The notes beneath the pieces are model-generated. The model was not told the DNA's origin and did no database searches. It saw only the letters and a program-made list of their open reading frames with translations. 64,000 nt of DNA from an uncultured Pseudomonadales bacterium. GTDB taxonomy: Bacteria; Pseudomonadota; Gammaproteobacteria; Pseudomonadales; Azotimanducaceae. The stretch spans positions 3,834,477 to 3,898,476 of the forward strand of contig OY282430.1 in assembly GCA_958296025.1 (NCBI GenBank), read 5' to 3'. This document shows, piece by piece, positions 35,755 through 45,550 of this stretch (position 1 is the first letter of the stretch; every line of letters starts with the position of its first letter). Position numbers and translations under genes: made by a program.

Positions 35755-37095
35755 ATAAACGCAATTTCCTTGCTGCCCACGGCCGTAGTCGTCGCGGTCG
35801 CAATCGGTACGCGGCGGCCTCTTCATGCGTTGTTCGCCGGTGTGCTGGTCGGTCACCTGATGCTTGCCGGCGCTGGTTTCTTCGGTTCCTTCACCGACGG
35901 CGCCTTGGATATCATGCAGGAGGAGATCACCGGCTGGATAACGATCACCGCGGGCATGTTCGGCAGCCTCATCGCACTGCTGATGCGAGGCAACGCCGTT
36001 TCGGCCTTCGGCACCAGCATGGGGCCTAGAATGAAAAGCCGCGCCCATGCAGTCATCATGACTTGGCTGATGGGCATCGTCATCTTCATAGACGACTATC
36101 TGAACGCCATGATGGTTGGCTCCAGCGTGAAGTCGATCACCGACCGTTTCAAGGTTTCCCGGGAAATGCTGGCCTATGTTGTGGATTCAACCGCGGCGCC
36201 GGTTTGCATTTTGATTCCGATCACTTCCTGGGGGCTTGTGGTGATGGGCTTGCTGGAAACCAACAATGCAGCGCCGGCGGGGGGCGGTTTCATAGCCTAC
36301 TTGGAAGCCATCCCCTACATGTTTTACGCATGGGCTACGGTGTTGATGGTGCCGTTGGTGGGCATGCGGGCGATTCCCCTCATCGGCCCGATGCGGTCTT
36401 TTGAGATGCGGGCGGAACGAGGTGAGGAGCGGCCCCCCGAACCCGGCATCGAACTCAGCCAGCCTTCCGGGGATGAGGGCCGGCTGCACAACTTCCTGGT
36501 TCCCATCGGCGCACTGGTGTTTTCGTTCTGGCTGTTTGCCGAAGGCCTTGAGGTCGATATCCTGCAAAGCATGGTGGCCACGGTGCTGTTCACCGCTGTG
36601 TTCTATGTTGCGCAAGGCGTCATGAAGTGGGACGAAGCGGTTGCAGCCATCAAGGATGGGTTCATCTTCATGATACCTCTGCTGGTGCTGATCGCCGTAA
36701 CCTTCATGCTGCGGGACATCAACGAACAACTGCAACTGGCGGAGTACGTCATTCAGACCGTCACGCCCATCATGACGCCGCAATGGATGCCCGCCGTTGT
36801 CTTCCTCGCCCTTTCCTTGGTGACCTTCACGGCGGCGACCTTTTGGGGCGTCATCGCCATCTCGCTGCCCATCGTGGTGCCGCTGGCGATGGCGATGGAA
36901 GTGCCTTTGCCGATCGTGATCGGCGCGGTGGTGTCCGCCGGCGCATTCGGCAGCCACGCCTGCTTCTACGCGGACGCCACCATTCTGTCGGCCAGGGCGA
37001 GCGGCTGCGACCCGATGGACCATGCATTCTCGCAATTTCCCTATGCGCTGATTGCGGCCTTTATAGCCACGGCGTGCTTTTTCGCCTTTGCCTGA
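35755..37095 (+). CDS. NhaC-family Na+/H+ antiporter-like transporter (apparent ATA start)
   Basis: This polytopic membrane protein of about 446 residues resembles the NhaC family. Landmarks are LPTAVVVAVAIGTRRPLHALFAGVLVG, IVIFIDDYLNAMMVGSSVKS, STAAPVCILIPITSWG and the C-terminal GAFGSHACFYADATILSA. A strong Shine-Dalgarno GAGGAGGG at 35741-35748 lies 7 bp before ATA at 35755, where the family's usual Met-Asn-Ala would be. The next possible start, TTG at 35770, is too far from it. Either ATA is used or the start codon was mutated. The substrate is not provable from sequence; sodium is inferred. Confidence 0.82.
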   Translation: MNAISLLPTAVVVAVAIGTRRPLHALFAGVLVGHLMLAGAGFFGSFTDGALDIMQEEITGWITITAGMFGSLIALLMRGNAVSAFGTSMGPRMKSRAHAVIMTWLMGIVIFIDDYLNAMMVGSSVKSITDRFKVSREMLAYVVDSTAAPVCILIPITSWGLVVMGLLETNNAAPAGGGFIAYLEAIPYMFYAWATVLMVPLVGMRAIPLIGPMRSFEMRAERGEERPPEPGIELSQPSGDEGRLHNFLVPIGALVFSFWLFAEGLEVDILQSMVATVLFTAVFYVAQGVMKWDEAVAAIKDGFIFMIPLLVLIAVTFMLRDINEQLQLAEYVIQTVTPIMTPQWMPAVVFLALSLVTFTAATFWGVIAISLPIVVPLAMAMEVPLPIVIGAVVSAGAFGSHACFYADATILSARASGCDPMDHAFSQFPYALIAAFIATACFFAFA

Positions 37096-37159
37096 AGGCG
37101 TTGGGGACGTAAAGCGTAGATTCGCCGCAGGCGTCGCGGCCCTTGGTGCAATGTGCGGG

Positions 37160-37750
37160 CTAGTGCCGCAGCGTATCGATAAACAGGGAGAACAGCTCCG
37201 CTTGGGAGGAGACGCCCAGCTTGGCATACACGCTCTGCCGGTGAATTCTTGCCGTGCCTGGGGCGATGCCCATCACCGCGGCAGTGGACTTGGTTGAATG
37301 CCCCCGTAGCATCAGCATCACAAGCTGCCGCTCCCGCTTGGTCAAAACGTCTGACGCGAAGTGCTCCAAGGTGTGCCGCACCTTCTGGTTGACCGAGGCG
37401 GCTTCGCCTTGCAGCAGCCGGGCCTTGCCCAGCGCCGTCCAGTAGGAGATGGCCGTGGCGCGAACGACTGGTTCAATGCGCCTGAGCCGGGAGATGTCCT
37501 CCGCAGTGAAGGCGCCGCTGTCCGCAGCCCGGCCGTGGGAGAGCACTAGCATGGCGCCGTCGCCCAAGGCGATGAAGTAGCAAACTTCGTCGATGAGCCC
37601 CGTGCGCACATAATGGGACTTGTAGTATTCAGACTGCGTGAACTCGTCGGGCGCTATGTCTTGGAAGGGGTAAACGCCGGGTGGAGCACCCCCCATGAAC
37701 GCATGATAGACCGGATCCAATAGATAGGTTCCCGCCAAATACTGATCCAC
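37160..37750 (-). CDS. LuxR-type transcriptional regulator, N-terminally truncated
   Basis: The C-terminal helix-turn-helix of the LuxR/FixJ type is clear: VLTKRERQLVMLMLRGHSTK, then GIAPGTARIHRQSVYAKLGV. The upstream sensory part (YPFQDIAPDEFTQSEYYKSH...YFIALGDGAMLVL) belongs to a ligand-sensing regulator group. From GTG at 37750 it is 196 residues. Codons before it remain homologous-looking in frame (VIYRPNAPPIYLFDDH) until about 37838, where the sequence becomes TonB receptor. So the first 50 or so residues have been lost. It may be translated from an internal start; activity is uncertain. Confidence 0.7.
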   Translation of the reverse strand: MDQYLAGTYLLDPVYHAFMGGAPPGVYPFQDIAPDEFTQSEYYKSHYVRTGLIDEVCYFIALGDGAMLVLSHGRAADSGAFTAEDISRLRRIEPVVRATAISYWTALGKARLLQGEAASVNQKVRHTLEHFASDVLTKRERQLVMLMLRGHSTKSTAAVMGIAPGTARIHRQSVYAKLGVSSQAELFSLFIDTLRH

Positions 37751-37837
37751 GTTTATCCCGTGGCGCTTCGGTTGGTGGTCGTCAAACAGGTAGATCGGCG
37801 GTGCGTTGGGCCGATAGATGACGGCGACGGTGCTTGT

Positions 37838-38593
37838 AGATGGTGGGGGTGTTGTCCATGTTGGCGCCGTGCAGGTTCAGGTACAGATAGGCTTCGGCGC
37901 TTAGGTCGATGTCTAGCTGCAGGCGGTAGGCTTCAATGTTGGCGGAGGCCGCCTTGCCGCCGCGAATTTGGTCCACCTGATAGCCGTTGTTTTGATCGTG
38001 CAGGAAGGAAACCCGGCCGCGCACGGTATCCGAAAGCGAGCCGCCGCCGGCACCTTCAAACTTGATGCGGTCATAGCTGCCGATGGTGGCCTCGCCATAG
38101 GCTTCAAACTCCGCGCTGGGCTTGCGGGTGATGAAGTGGGCCAAGCCGGCGGTGTTGTTGCGGCCGTAGAGGGTGCCTTGCGGGCCGTGCGCAGCACCTC
38201 CACCCGCTCGATGTCGAACAGCAAGGAGCCTTGGCCGGGCAAAGTGCCCAGAAACACCTCATCGACATACATGGCCACCGGGCTTTCGGCGGTGTCGGTG
38301 AAGGAGTTGACCCCGACCCCGCGAATCGACAGACCCGGAGTGGTGCCTTCGCCCAAGGGCGCGGCGTAACTGAAGTTGGGAGTTTGGGCGGTGATGCCGG
38401 CCACGTTGTCCATCCCCAGCTCCTTGAATTGGGCACCGGTGATGGCCGTCACCGAACTGCCCACATCCTGGATGTTCTGCTCGCGCTTTTGCGCGATGAC
38501 CACCACCTCTTCAATGATGGTCGAAGATTGGGGCGCACCGCACAGCAACAGCGCCGCCAAGCCTAACCCTAGCCGCGTTACCTGGTTGCTCAT
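37838..38593 (-). pseudogene. TonB-dependent receptor, 5' fragment with frameshift
   Basis: The start at 38593 gives a signal peptide (LGLGLAALLLCGAPQSS), then the plug domain (SSVTAITGAQFKELGMDN, LSIRGVGVNSFTDTAESPV, LFDIERVEVLR). The conserved RGPQGTLYGRN block is shifted by a two-base insertion at about 38180, after which the frame changes and continues as AHFITRKPSAEFEAYGE to NTPTIYKH. There the reading abruptly becomes the LuxR regulator. Only about a third of the receptor remains, with no barrel. It is dead, and its end is fused head-to-body to the regulator. Confidence 0.82.
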
Positions 38594-38652
38594 CTCGATT
38601 CCTCCCTTAACATGGTTTTGATGACCTCTCCCTGACCGCAACGGCTTGGCGA

Positions 38653-39645
38653 TCAGTCCTTGATTCGCAATAGGCACTTGCCGGAGAGCTTTCTGGATTC
38701 AAGCGCGGCGAACATTTCCCGGCACTGCTCGAAAGGAAACACTTGGGCGATGGGCACCGCCAGCTTGCCGCTGGCTAAGCGCTCCAGGCAGTATTGGGTG
38801 CCCCGCGTCCAGTGCGCGGTGCCTTCGCAGACGTCCAGCTCGAACCCGGCGAAGGAGGTGGAGCGTTCATACAGCTTGTCCCGCAAATCGCGCACGGCAC
38901 CCTCGGGCCAGCCCTGGGTTTCGCCGATGTTCACCACGCGGCCGTAGAGCGCCAAGGCGTCGAAACTCCGCCAAAGAGTTTCGCCGCCGAGCGAATCCAC
39001 CACCAGATCGACCCCTGCGCCGTTGGTGTGCGCCATCACCTCCTGCACGAAATCGCATTGGCTGCGGTCGATGACCAATTCGGCACCCAAGTTCAGCGCT
39101 TGCGCCATCTTGTGCGGCGAATAGGTGGTGCCGATGACCTTGGCGCCGGCCTCCACGGCCATCTGCGTGACCATCAGGCCCACGCCGCCGGAGACGGGAT
39201 GCACCAGCACCCGGTGGCCGGTCCTTAGGTTGAAGGCGCTGAACAGCAGGTGGTAGGCCGTGCGGGCCACCACAAAAAAAGCCGCCGCCTGGTCGAAAGG
39301 AACCTGGTCGGCCAGTTTGATGACCCGCGTTGCCGGGGCGATGGCGTATTCCGCGAACCCGCCCCGGTCCAAATTGCTGGCCGCCACCCGGTCGCCGGGC
39401 TTGATGTCGGCTACGCCGGCACCAACGTCCGCGACGACGCCGGCGAACTCCTCGCCCATGATGAGCGGAAAGCGCAAATGAGAAATATTGGGATAGTGGC
39501 CACGGCGGATTTGGGTGTCCCCCCAGTTCAGGGCGGCGAAGTGGTTCTGCACCAACACTTCGCCGGGGCCAGGGCGGGGCATCGGCACCTCGCTCAATTC
39601 CGTTTGCGCTTCCTCGCCGGGGGTGTGCAGAATGTGTGCCCGCAT
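38653..39645 (-). CDS. Quinone oxidoreductase-like MDR-family dehydrogenase
   Basis: This 330-residue NAD(P)H-dependent medium-chain reductase lacks structural zinc. The N-terminal GroES-like domain has PRPGPGEVLVQNHFAALNWG and FPLIMGEEFAGVVADVGAGV. The Rossmann fold carries VHPVSGGVGLMVTQMAVEAG. The C-terminus is KLSGKCLLRI. Members reduce quinones or enoyl substrates. The ATG at 39645 precedes the conserved start MRAHILHTPGEEAQ. It is next to the TonB remnant and the trp operon with no clear functional link. Confidence 0.85.
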   Translation of the reverse strand: MRAHILHTPGEEAQTELSEVPMPRPGPGEVLVQNHFAALNWGDTQIRRGHYPNISHLRFPLIMGEEFAGVVADVGAGVADIKPGDRVAASNLDRGGFAEYAIAPATRVIKLADQVPFDQAAAFFVVARTAYHLLFSAFNLRTGHRVLVHPVSGGVGLMVTQMAVEAGAKVIGTTYSPHKMAQALNLGAELVIDRSQCDFVQEVMAHTNGAGVDLVVDSLGGETLWRSFDALALYGRVVNIGETQGWPEGAVRDLRDKLYERSTSFAGFELDVCEGTAHWTRGTQYCLERLASGKLAVPIAQVFPFEQCREMFAALESRKLSGKCLLRIKD

Positions 39646-39970
39646 TAGTCCTGCGCCCGTTTCGCCTTGGCCTGCTCTGCAAACTAGCAATCCCGGAATG
39701 GGCCGTCCATATGGCAAACGCCATAGGTGAGGGCGCGGCGAGCGCAGTTTGCGCCGGGGGGTTTCCGGAAAATTGCAGTCAACTGATTGAAGTCAAAGGC
39801 ATTTCTTCGGTGGACAAACGGCTTGGTGCAAATCCGGGCTGACAGTCCGGCACCGTGCATTGAATCCTTGCAAATCCTCGCTTAACCTACCGCAACAATC
39901 CAAAAACGACCGCTCGGCTACGCATTCCGGCAGCCTTTGGCGCCTTCGTTTGCGATCAAGAGAGCTTTCC
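39646..39970. other. Gene-free stretch upstream of trpE
   Basis: This 325-bp gap separates the divergent oxidoreductase and trpE starts. I found no leader peptide rich in Trp codons and no convincing attenuator hairpin with a T-run, so classical attenuation is not apparent. The forward frame of trpE stays open back to 39860 without family similarity. Confidence 0.4.
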
Positions 39971-41461
39971 ATGATCGCCCATCAACCGGCCGCCTTGGCC
40001 GCCGACGGATACAATCGGGTTCCGGTGACGATGCGGTTCCTCGCCGACTTGGACACGCCGCTTTCCGCCTACCTGAAACTCGCCAGGCAACCTTGGTCCT
40101 ACCTGCTCGAATCCGCCCAAGGGGGGGAGACCTGGGGGCGCTACTCCATCATCGGGCTGCCCTGCCGCACGGTGCTCAAGGTCTTTGGGCACCGCATTGA
40201 GGTGACCACCGACGGGCAGCTGGTGGAGGCGGCCGAAGTCGAGGACCCTCTGGCCTTTGTCGAGGCGTTTCAGGGCCGCTATCGCGTGGCGCCGGCACCC
40301 GGTCTGCCGCGCTTCTTCGGCGGCTTAGTGGGCTATTTCGGCTACGACTGCGTACGCTATGTGGAGCGCAAGCTCAGGGACAGCGCCCCGCCAGACCCTG
40401 TCGGCACGCCAGACATCCTGCTGATGGTCTCCGAGGACATCGTCATTTTCGACAATCTGCAGGCCTCCATGCAGCTCATCAGCTTGGTGGACCCAAACGA
40501 GCCAGGCGCTCAACAACGGGGACGGGAACGGCTTCAGGCCCTAGCCGAAAAGCTGGGCGGCGCCGTGCCGCCGATTGTTGACAGCGGGGGCGGGCAGCCC
40601 GTGGCGGAGGGCGACTTTGTCTCCGAGTTCGGCGAAGCCGAGTTCAAGGCGGCGGTGCAGCGCATCCGCGAGTACACCCGGGCCGGGGATGTCATGCAGG
40701 TGGTGCTGGCGCAGCGCCTGTCCATTCCCTTCGCCGCGGACCCGATCAATCTGTACCGCGCCCTGCGCCACCTCAATCCCTCCCCCTACATGTACTTCAT
40801 GAACCTTGAAGATTTTCAGATCGTCAGCTCCTCGCCGGAAATCCTGGCCCGCTTGGACGACGGCCTCATCATCAACCGGCCGTTGGCCGGCACACGCCGC
40901 CGGGGACGCACCCCGGAAGAGGATTTGGCGATGGAGGAGGAGCTGCGCAACGACCCCAAGGAAATCGCCGAGCACCTGATGCTCATCGACTTGGGGCGCA
41001 ACGACCTGGGCCGGGTGGCGGAAGTCGGCTCCGTGCGGGTGACGGAGAAATTCGCCGTGGAGCGCTACTCCCATGTCATGCATCTTTCCAGCAACGTCAT
41101 CGGGCGGCTGAAAGCCGGCTGCACGGCCATGGACCTGCTGCGAGCGACCTTGCCGGTGGGCACTCTTTCCGGGGCGCCGAAGATTCGCGCCATGCAGATC
41201 ATCGACGAACTCGAGCCGGTCAAGCGCGGCATCTACGGCGGTGCGGTGGGCTATCTGGGCTGGAACGGCAACATGGACATGGCCATCGCCATCCGCACCG
41301 CGGTCATTAAGGACGACAAGCTGTACATCGAGGCCGGCGGTGGCATCGTGGCGGACTCCTCGCCACGGCTTGAGTGGAAGGAGAGCATGAACAAGGGCCG
41401 CGCCATCTTCCGCGCCGCAGCCATGGCCGGGGCCGGCCTTAAGGAACTGGGTTTGGGCTGA
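39971..41461 (+). CDS. trpE: Anthranilate synthase component I
   Basis: This 496-residue chorismate-binding subunit takes ammonia from TrpG to make anthranilate, the first committed step to tryptophan. The N-terminal regulatory region [18 protein letters not shown] carries the tryptophan-binding LLES motif. The catalytic half shows [43 protein letters not shown] and [21 protein letters not shown] chose the ATG at 39971, just before the conserved region. It heads trpE-G-D-C. A collapsed second copy lies 8.9 kb upstream. Confidence 0.95.
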   Translation: MIAHQPAALAADGYNRVPVTMRFLADLDTPLSAYLKLARQPWSYLLESAQGGETWGRYSIIGLPCRTVLKVFGHRIEVTTDGQLVEAAEVEDPLAFVEAFQGRYRVAPAPGLPRFFGGLVGYFGYDCVRYVERKLRDSAPPDPVGTPDILLMVSEDIVIFDNLQASMQLISLVDPNEPGAQQRGRERLQALAEKLGGAVPPIVDSGGGQPVAEGDFVSEFGEAEFKAAVQRIREYTRAGDVMQVVLAQRLSIPFAADPINLYRALRHLNPSPYMYFMNLEDFQIVSSSPEILARLDDGLIINRPLAGTRRRGRTPEEDLAMEEELRNDPKEIAEHLMLIDLGRNDLGRVAEVGSVRVTEKFAVERYSHVMHLSSNVIGRLKAGCTAMDLLRATLPVGTLSGAPKIRAMQIIDELEPVKRGIYGGAVGYLGWNGNMDMAIAIRTAVIKDDKLYIEAGGGIVADSSPRLEWKESMNKGRAIFRAAAMAGAGLKELGLG

Positions 41462-41481
41462 GCTTTCAAGGGGCCGCCGCC

Positions 41482-42081
41482 ATGCTGCTGATGATCGACA
41501 ACTACGATTCCTTCACCTACAACCTCGTGCAGTACCTCGGCGAACTGGGCGCCGAAGTGCTGGTGCGCCGCAACGACGAAATCGGCGTGCCGGAAATCAA
41601 AGCGCTGAACCCCGCCGGCATTGTGCTCTCCCCAGGCCCCTGCACACCCAACGAAGCCGGCGTTTGCTTGGATGTGGTGGGCGCTTTCGGGCCAAGCATC
41701 CCGTTGCTCGGCGTCTGCCTCGGCCATCAATGCATCGGCCAAGCCTTCGGCGGCGCGGTGGTGCGGGCCGCCCAAGTCATGCACGGCAAAACCTCCATGA
41801 TCCACCACCAAGGGGCGGGCCTGTTCGACGGTTTGCCGAATCCCTTCCAGGCGACGCGCTATCATTCGCTGGTGGTGGACCAAGGCCGCCTGCCGGACTG
41901 CTTGGAAATGACGGCTTGGACCGAACGCGAAGGAAAGGCGTATGAAGTGATGGGCTGCCGCCATCGCCAACTTCCCATTCAGGGGGTGCAGTTCCATCCA
42001 GAGTCCATCTTCACGGAGACGGGGCACGACATCCTGCGCAACTTTCTGGATTCCTTGAATGGAGGAAGGAACGTTGAATGA
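41482..42081 (+). CDS. trpG: Anthranilate synthase component II (glutamine amidotransferase)
   Basis: This 199-residue class I amidotransferase supplies ammonia to Trp[21 protein letters not shown] starts it. The catalytic Cys is in [15 protein letters not shown], and the His/Glu pair is in GVQFHPES near the end. Such subunits can also serve PabB. It lies 20 bp after trpE in the same operon. Confidence 0.95.
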   Translation: MLLMIDNYDSFTYNLVQYLGELGAEVLVRRNDEIGVPEIKALNPAGIVLSPGPCTPNEAGVCLDVVGAFGPSIPLLGVCLGHQCIGQAFGGAVVRAAQVMHGKTSMIHHQGAGLFDGLPNPFQATRYHSLVVDQGRLPDCLEMTAWTEREGKAYEVMGCRHRQLPIQGVQFHPESIFTETGHDILRNFLDSLNGGRNVE

Positions 42082-42194
42082 GCCAAGAGTGCGATCCAGC
42101 CTGTACCTCTGGCCAGCCTTGGGCAGCGCCGCCGGCCTTGGCCGTTGCTCCAGTTCCATTGACCTGATCTTGGGCGTGGGCAAAGGAAACCCGG

Positions 42195-43220
42195 ATGGAC
42201 ATTAAGGTCGCATTGGCCCAGCTGGCGGAAGGCCGGCATCTCAGCCAAACCGAAGCCAGCTCGGTGTTTCGCCAAGTGATGTCCGGCGAGGCGACGCCGG
42301 CGCAAATCGGCGCCCTGCTCATGGCCTTGCGCATGAAGGGGGAGACGCCGGAGGAAATTGCCGGCGCCGCTGCGACCATGCGCCAACTCTCCACCCGGGT
42401 GGAGGCGCCGGCGGACCATCTGGTGGACACTTGCGGCACCGGTGGCAGCGGCGCCAAGCTGTTCAACATCTCCACGGCAGCGGCCTTCATCGCCGCCGCC
42501 GCCGGGGCTCGGGTGGCCAAGCACGGCAACCGCAGCGGCACCGGTCCCAGCGGCAGCGCCGACGTTTTGGAGGCCGCCGGCGTCAACCTGGCGCTTTCCT
42601 CTGACCAAATCGCCCAATGCATTCGCGCAGTGGGGGTGGGCTTCATGTTCGCCCCAAGGCACCACAGCGCCATGCGCCACGCCGCCCCAGTGCGGCACGA
42701 ACTCGCCCTGCGCACGATGATGAACCTGCTCGGCCCACTCACCAATCCGGCCGGGGCCAAGCGGCAAGTGATCGGCGTGTTCGATCCCGCTTGGCTACGG
42801 TCCTTGGCGGAGGTGGCGCAACTGCTGGGCAGCGAGCATGTGCTGGTGGTGCATGGCGGCGGCTTGGATGAGTGCATCCTTAGCGGCCCCACTCAGGTCT
42901 GCGAACTCAAGGATGGGCGAATCAACCAGTACGAGATTGAACCGGGGGACTTCGGCCTAGCCCAGCGGGACGCCGTCGGGCTCCGGGCGGACTCGGTGGC
43001 GGCCAGCCTGGCCTTGGTGCGTCAGTCTTTGACTCAAGCGGATTCCGCTGCCGCCGACATCGCCGCCCTAAACGCCGGCGCCGCCATCTACGCTTCGGGG
43101 GTGGCCTTGAGCTTCACCGCCGGCGTGACGATGGCCCAAGACGCCATCGCATCCGGCTTGGCCAAAGAGCGGATGGATGAACTCGTCAGGGTCACGCGAA
43201 TGATGCGCGAGCTGGCCTGA
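42195..43220 (+). CDS. trpD: Anthranilate phosphoribosyltransferase
   Basis: This 341-residue enzyme transfers phosphoribose from PRPP to anthranilate. The glycine-rich DTCGTGGSGAKLFNIST, the AKHGNRS loop and the metal-binding PVRHELALRTMMNLLGPLTN are present. In the PRPP loop the usual VSSKSG reads GTGPSG (HGNRSGTGPSGSADVLEAAG), an unusual variant. The gap of 113 bp after trpG is larger than typical for this operon. The 3' third is duplicated in the fossil at 31.8 kb. Confidence 0.94.
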   Translation: MDIKVALAQLAEGRHLSQTEASSVFRQVMSGEATPAQIGALLMALRMKGETPEEIAGAAATMRQLSTRVEAPADHLVDTCGTGGSGAKLFNISTAAAFIAAAAGARVAKHGNRSGTGPSGSADVLEAAGVNLALSSDQIAQCIRAVGVGFMFAPRHHSAMRHAAPVRHELALRTMMNLLGPLTNPAGAKRQVIGVFDPAWLRSLAEVAQLLGSEHVLVVHGGGLDECILSGPTQVCELKDGRINQYEIEPGDFGLAQRDAVGLRADSVAASLALVRQSLTQADSAAADIAALNAGAAIYASGVALSFTAGVTMAQDAIASGLAKERMDELVRVTRMMRELA

Positions 43221-43406
43221 GCCGGGACCAGGTGGCGTTGTGCCGAACCTAATTAACCGGCTGTGCCTTGGCATGAAGTTGGCCCATTTGCCAAGCTTGG
43301 CAGCGCTGCGGAAAGCGCCGGCGAACCTGCCGGGCGCGGCGCAGCCGGGCGCATGATCAGGCCGATGCGGATTGACGCTGACCACACGGCTGACTGAAGT
43401 GCCCAC

Positions 43407-44279
43407 ATGAGTCAACTCCAAGCCATTCTGGACCATAAGCGCCAAGAGGTGGCGCGGCGGCAAGCCCGGCGCCCCTCCCGGGATGTCGAGGCGAAAGCGG
43501 CCAAGCAGCCCCCGCCCAGAGGCTTCGTGGCGGCCTTGCAGGACAAGATCGCCGCCGGAGGGCCGGCGGTCATCGCCGAATTGAAGAGGGCCTCCCCCAG
43601 CAAGGGCTTGATCCGGGCGGACTTTGACCCACAAGCCATCGCCCGCAGCTATCAGGCCGCCGGCGCCGCCGGCCTGTCCGTGCTGACCGACGCCAAGCAC
43701 TTCCAAGGCACCGACGAACACCTCCGCCAAGCCCGCGCCGCAGTCTCCCTGCCGGTGCTGCGCAAGGAGTTCATCGTTGACGCCTACCAGTTGCCGGAGT
43801 CCCGCGCCCTAGGTGCGGACTGCATCCTGCTCATCGCCAGCGCCCTCAACCCTGACGAATTGGCGGCGTTCCACCAACAGGCGCAAGCCCTCGGTCTCGA
43901 TGTCCTGATCGAGGTGCATGACGCCGACGAACTGCAAACCGCCTTGGCCCTCAACCCGCAACTGATCGGCATCAACAACCGCAACCTCAGGACCTTCGAG
44001 ACCCGCATCGACACCACCTTGGACCTGCTCGAACAGATTCCGAAAGAGGTTCTAGTCGTCACCGAAAGCGGCTTCCGCCACCACGACCAAGTGCGGCGGA
44101 TGCGCTCCCAAGGCGTCAACGCCTTCCTGGTCGGCGAAGCCTTCATGCGGGCGGATGATCCGGGCGCCGCGCTGACGGCGTTGTTCGGCCACTGCGAGCA
44201 CCAACGGGAAGCGCTTGGCTTCGCCGGCAGCGGCGGGAGGATGGCGAGCAAACCCCGGCGGATGGGGCGCCGCGCCTAA
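43407..44279 (+). CDS. trpC: Indole-3-glycerol-phosphate synthase
   Basis: This 290-residue TIM-barrel enzyme closes the indole ring. Key blocks are [15 protein letters not shown] (catalytic Lys), [21 protein letters not shown] (Glu) and [11 protein letters not shown] with VVTESGF. It lacks a fused TrpF domain, and trpF is not in the window. It follows trpD after 186 bp without a gene. Its end overlaps the convergent gpsA by 4 bp. Confidence 0.95.
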   Translation: MSQLQAILDHKRQEVARRQARRPSRDVEAKAAKQPPPRGFVAALQDKIAAGGPAVIAELKRASPSKGLIRADFDPQAIARSYQAAGAAGLSVLTDAKHFQGTDEHLRQARAAVSLPVLRKEFIVDAYQLPESRALGADCILLIASALNPDELAAFHQQAQALGLDVLIEVHDADELQTALALNPQLIGINNRNLRTFETRIDTTLDLLEQIPKEVLVVTESGFRHHDQVRRMRSQGVNAFLVGEAFMRADDPGAALTALFGHCEHQREALGFAGSGGRMASKPRRMGRRA

Positions 44280-45277
44280 GCGCCAATTTGCAGCATCCGA
44301 CGGATGCAGGTTCCTGCGTCCAGTTGGCCATCCAAGAGGGCGCGGACCAATTGGACAAAGGGGGCGGGGATGTTCTCCGCTTGGGTGCGGGCGGCGAACA
44401 TGCGCGTGGCGCGCACGCCTTCGGCGACCATAACGGTGCTGCCCAGGGCCTCGTCCAGGCTTAGCCCCTTGCCCAGCAGTTCGCCGGCGCGGCGGTTTCG
44501 GCCATAAGGGGACGTGGCGGTGACAAACAGGTCGCCGACGCCGGCTGGGCTGAAGGCCGTTTCCGGTTGGGCGCCCAAGGCCGCCAGCACATGGCAGGCT
44601 TCGGTGAAGCCAGCGGTGAACAACGCCGCCTTGAGGTTGTCCCCGCCCAGGCCCCTTGGTCCCTTGAGCCCATCGGAGAGGCCGCAGGCCAACGCGATGA
44701 CGTTCTTGAAGGCACCCCAAAGCTCCACGCCCAATGGGTCCGTCGCGTGGCGCACGGCGAAGGTCGGCGTGGAGACCTGCCGGGCTAGGCGTTTCGCCAG
44801 CGCCTCGTCCACCGATGCGACCAAGGAAGTGGTCATCACCCCCGCCGCCAGTTCCGGGGCGATGGTCGGGCCGGTCATCACCGCCAGCGAATTGTCGCGT
44901 GCGGCCGCCTCCAGCTTGGCCTGAATGGCTTCGGAGACCAGCATCTCCCCCGGCGCAAGGCCCTTGGCCAGATCGAGCAGCACCGGGGTTGGCGGCAGCA
45001 ACGGCAGCAGATCGTCCACAACATCGACCACCACATGGGAGGGCAGGGCCAAGGCAATGAGGCCGGCGCCAGCGATGGCCTCCTCAAGGTCCATGGTCAC
45101 CGCCAAGCCGGGCAACTCGACGCCGGGCAGGTACTTCTCGTTGACGCCGCGGTCTTGGATGCCGGCGAAGACCTCCTCCTCCACGGTCCAACCCATGACG
45201 GTTTTGCCGTGCGCCGTCCAGTTGCGCGCCAACGCGGAGCCGAAGTTGCCAAGGCCGAGTATGGCGATGCGGGCCAT
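44276..45277 (-). CDS. gpsA: NAD(P)-dependent glycerol-3-phosphate dehydrogenase
   Basis: This 333-residue enzyme makes sn-glycerol 3-phosphate for phospholipid synthesis. It has the nucleotide-binding motif [15 protein letters not shown], the conserved [15 protein letters not shown] and [18 protein letters not shown], and the catalytic lysine region [11 protein letters not shown] Shine-Dalgarno AGGAGG just upstream supports the ATG at 45277 over the TTG one codon earlier. It converges on trpC. Confidence 0.93.
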   Translation of the reverse strand: MARIAILGLGNFGSALARNWTAHGKTVMGWTVEEEVFAGIQDRGVNEKYLPGVELPGLAVTMDLEEAIAGAGLIALALPSHVVVDVVDDLLPLLPPTPVLLDLAKGLAPGEMLVSEAIQAKLEAAARDNSLAVMTGPTIAPELAAGVMTTSLVASVDEALAKRLARQVSTPTFAVRHATDPLGVELWGAFKNVIALACGLSDGLKGPRGLGGDNLKAALFTAGFTEACHVLAALGAQPETAFSPAGVGDLFVTATSPYGRNRRAGELLGKGLSLDEALGSTVMVAEGVRATRMFAARTQAENIPAPFVQLVRALLDGQLDAGTCIRRMLQIGA

Positions 45278-45550
45278 CAAATCCTCCTGTGGGCAGCGCT
45301 ATTTTAGCCGCGCTTTGGCGAACGGCTTGAACATTGGCAACGGCGGCGACCTAGCGTCGTGGCCAGCCAAACCGCGGGGCTTCGACCTGTCCTCACGGCT
45401 GCGCTCCGCACGGCCGGCCAAGGTGTTGCGGTCTTTGGCAATGGGGCCAGGTCGGATTGCGGTGGTAGGCCCCATGCATCATCGCGCTGGCGTTCGGCTG
45501 CGGCGCACCAGTATGATGCTGACGATGGCCGTCAGCAATCAGGAGGTTGC

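Noticed and set aside
39718-39970. Trp attenuator ahead of trpE
   Set aside because: No short leader frame with consecutive Trp codons and no hairpin with a T-run was seen.
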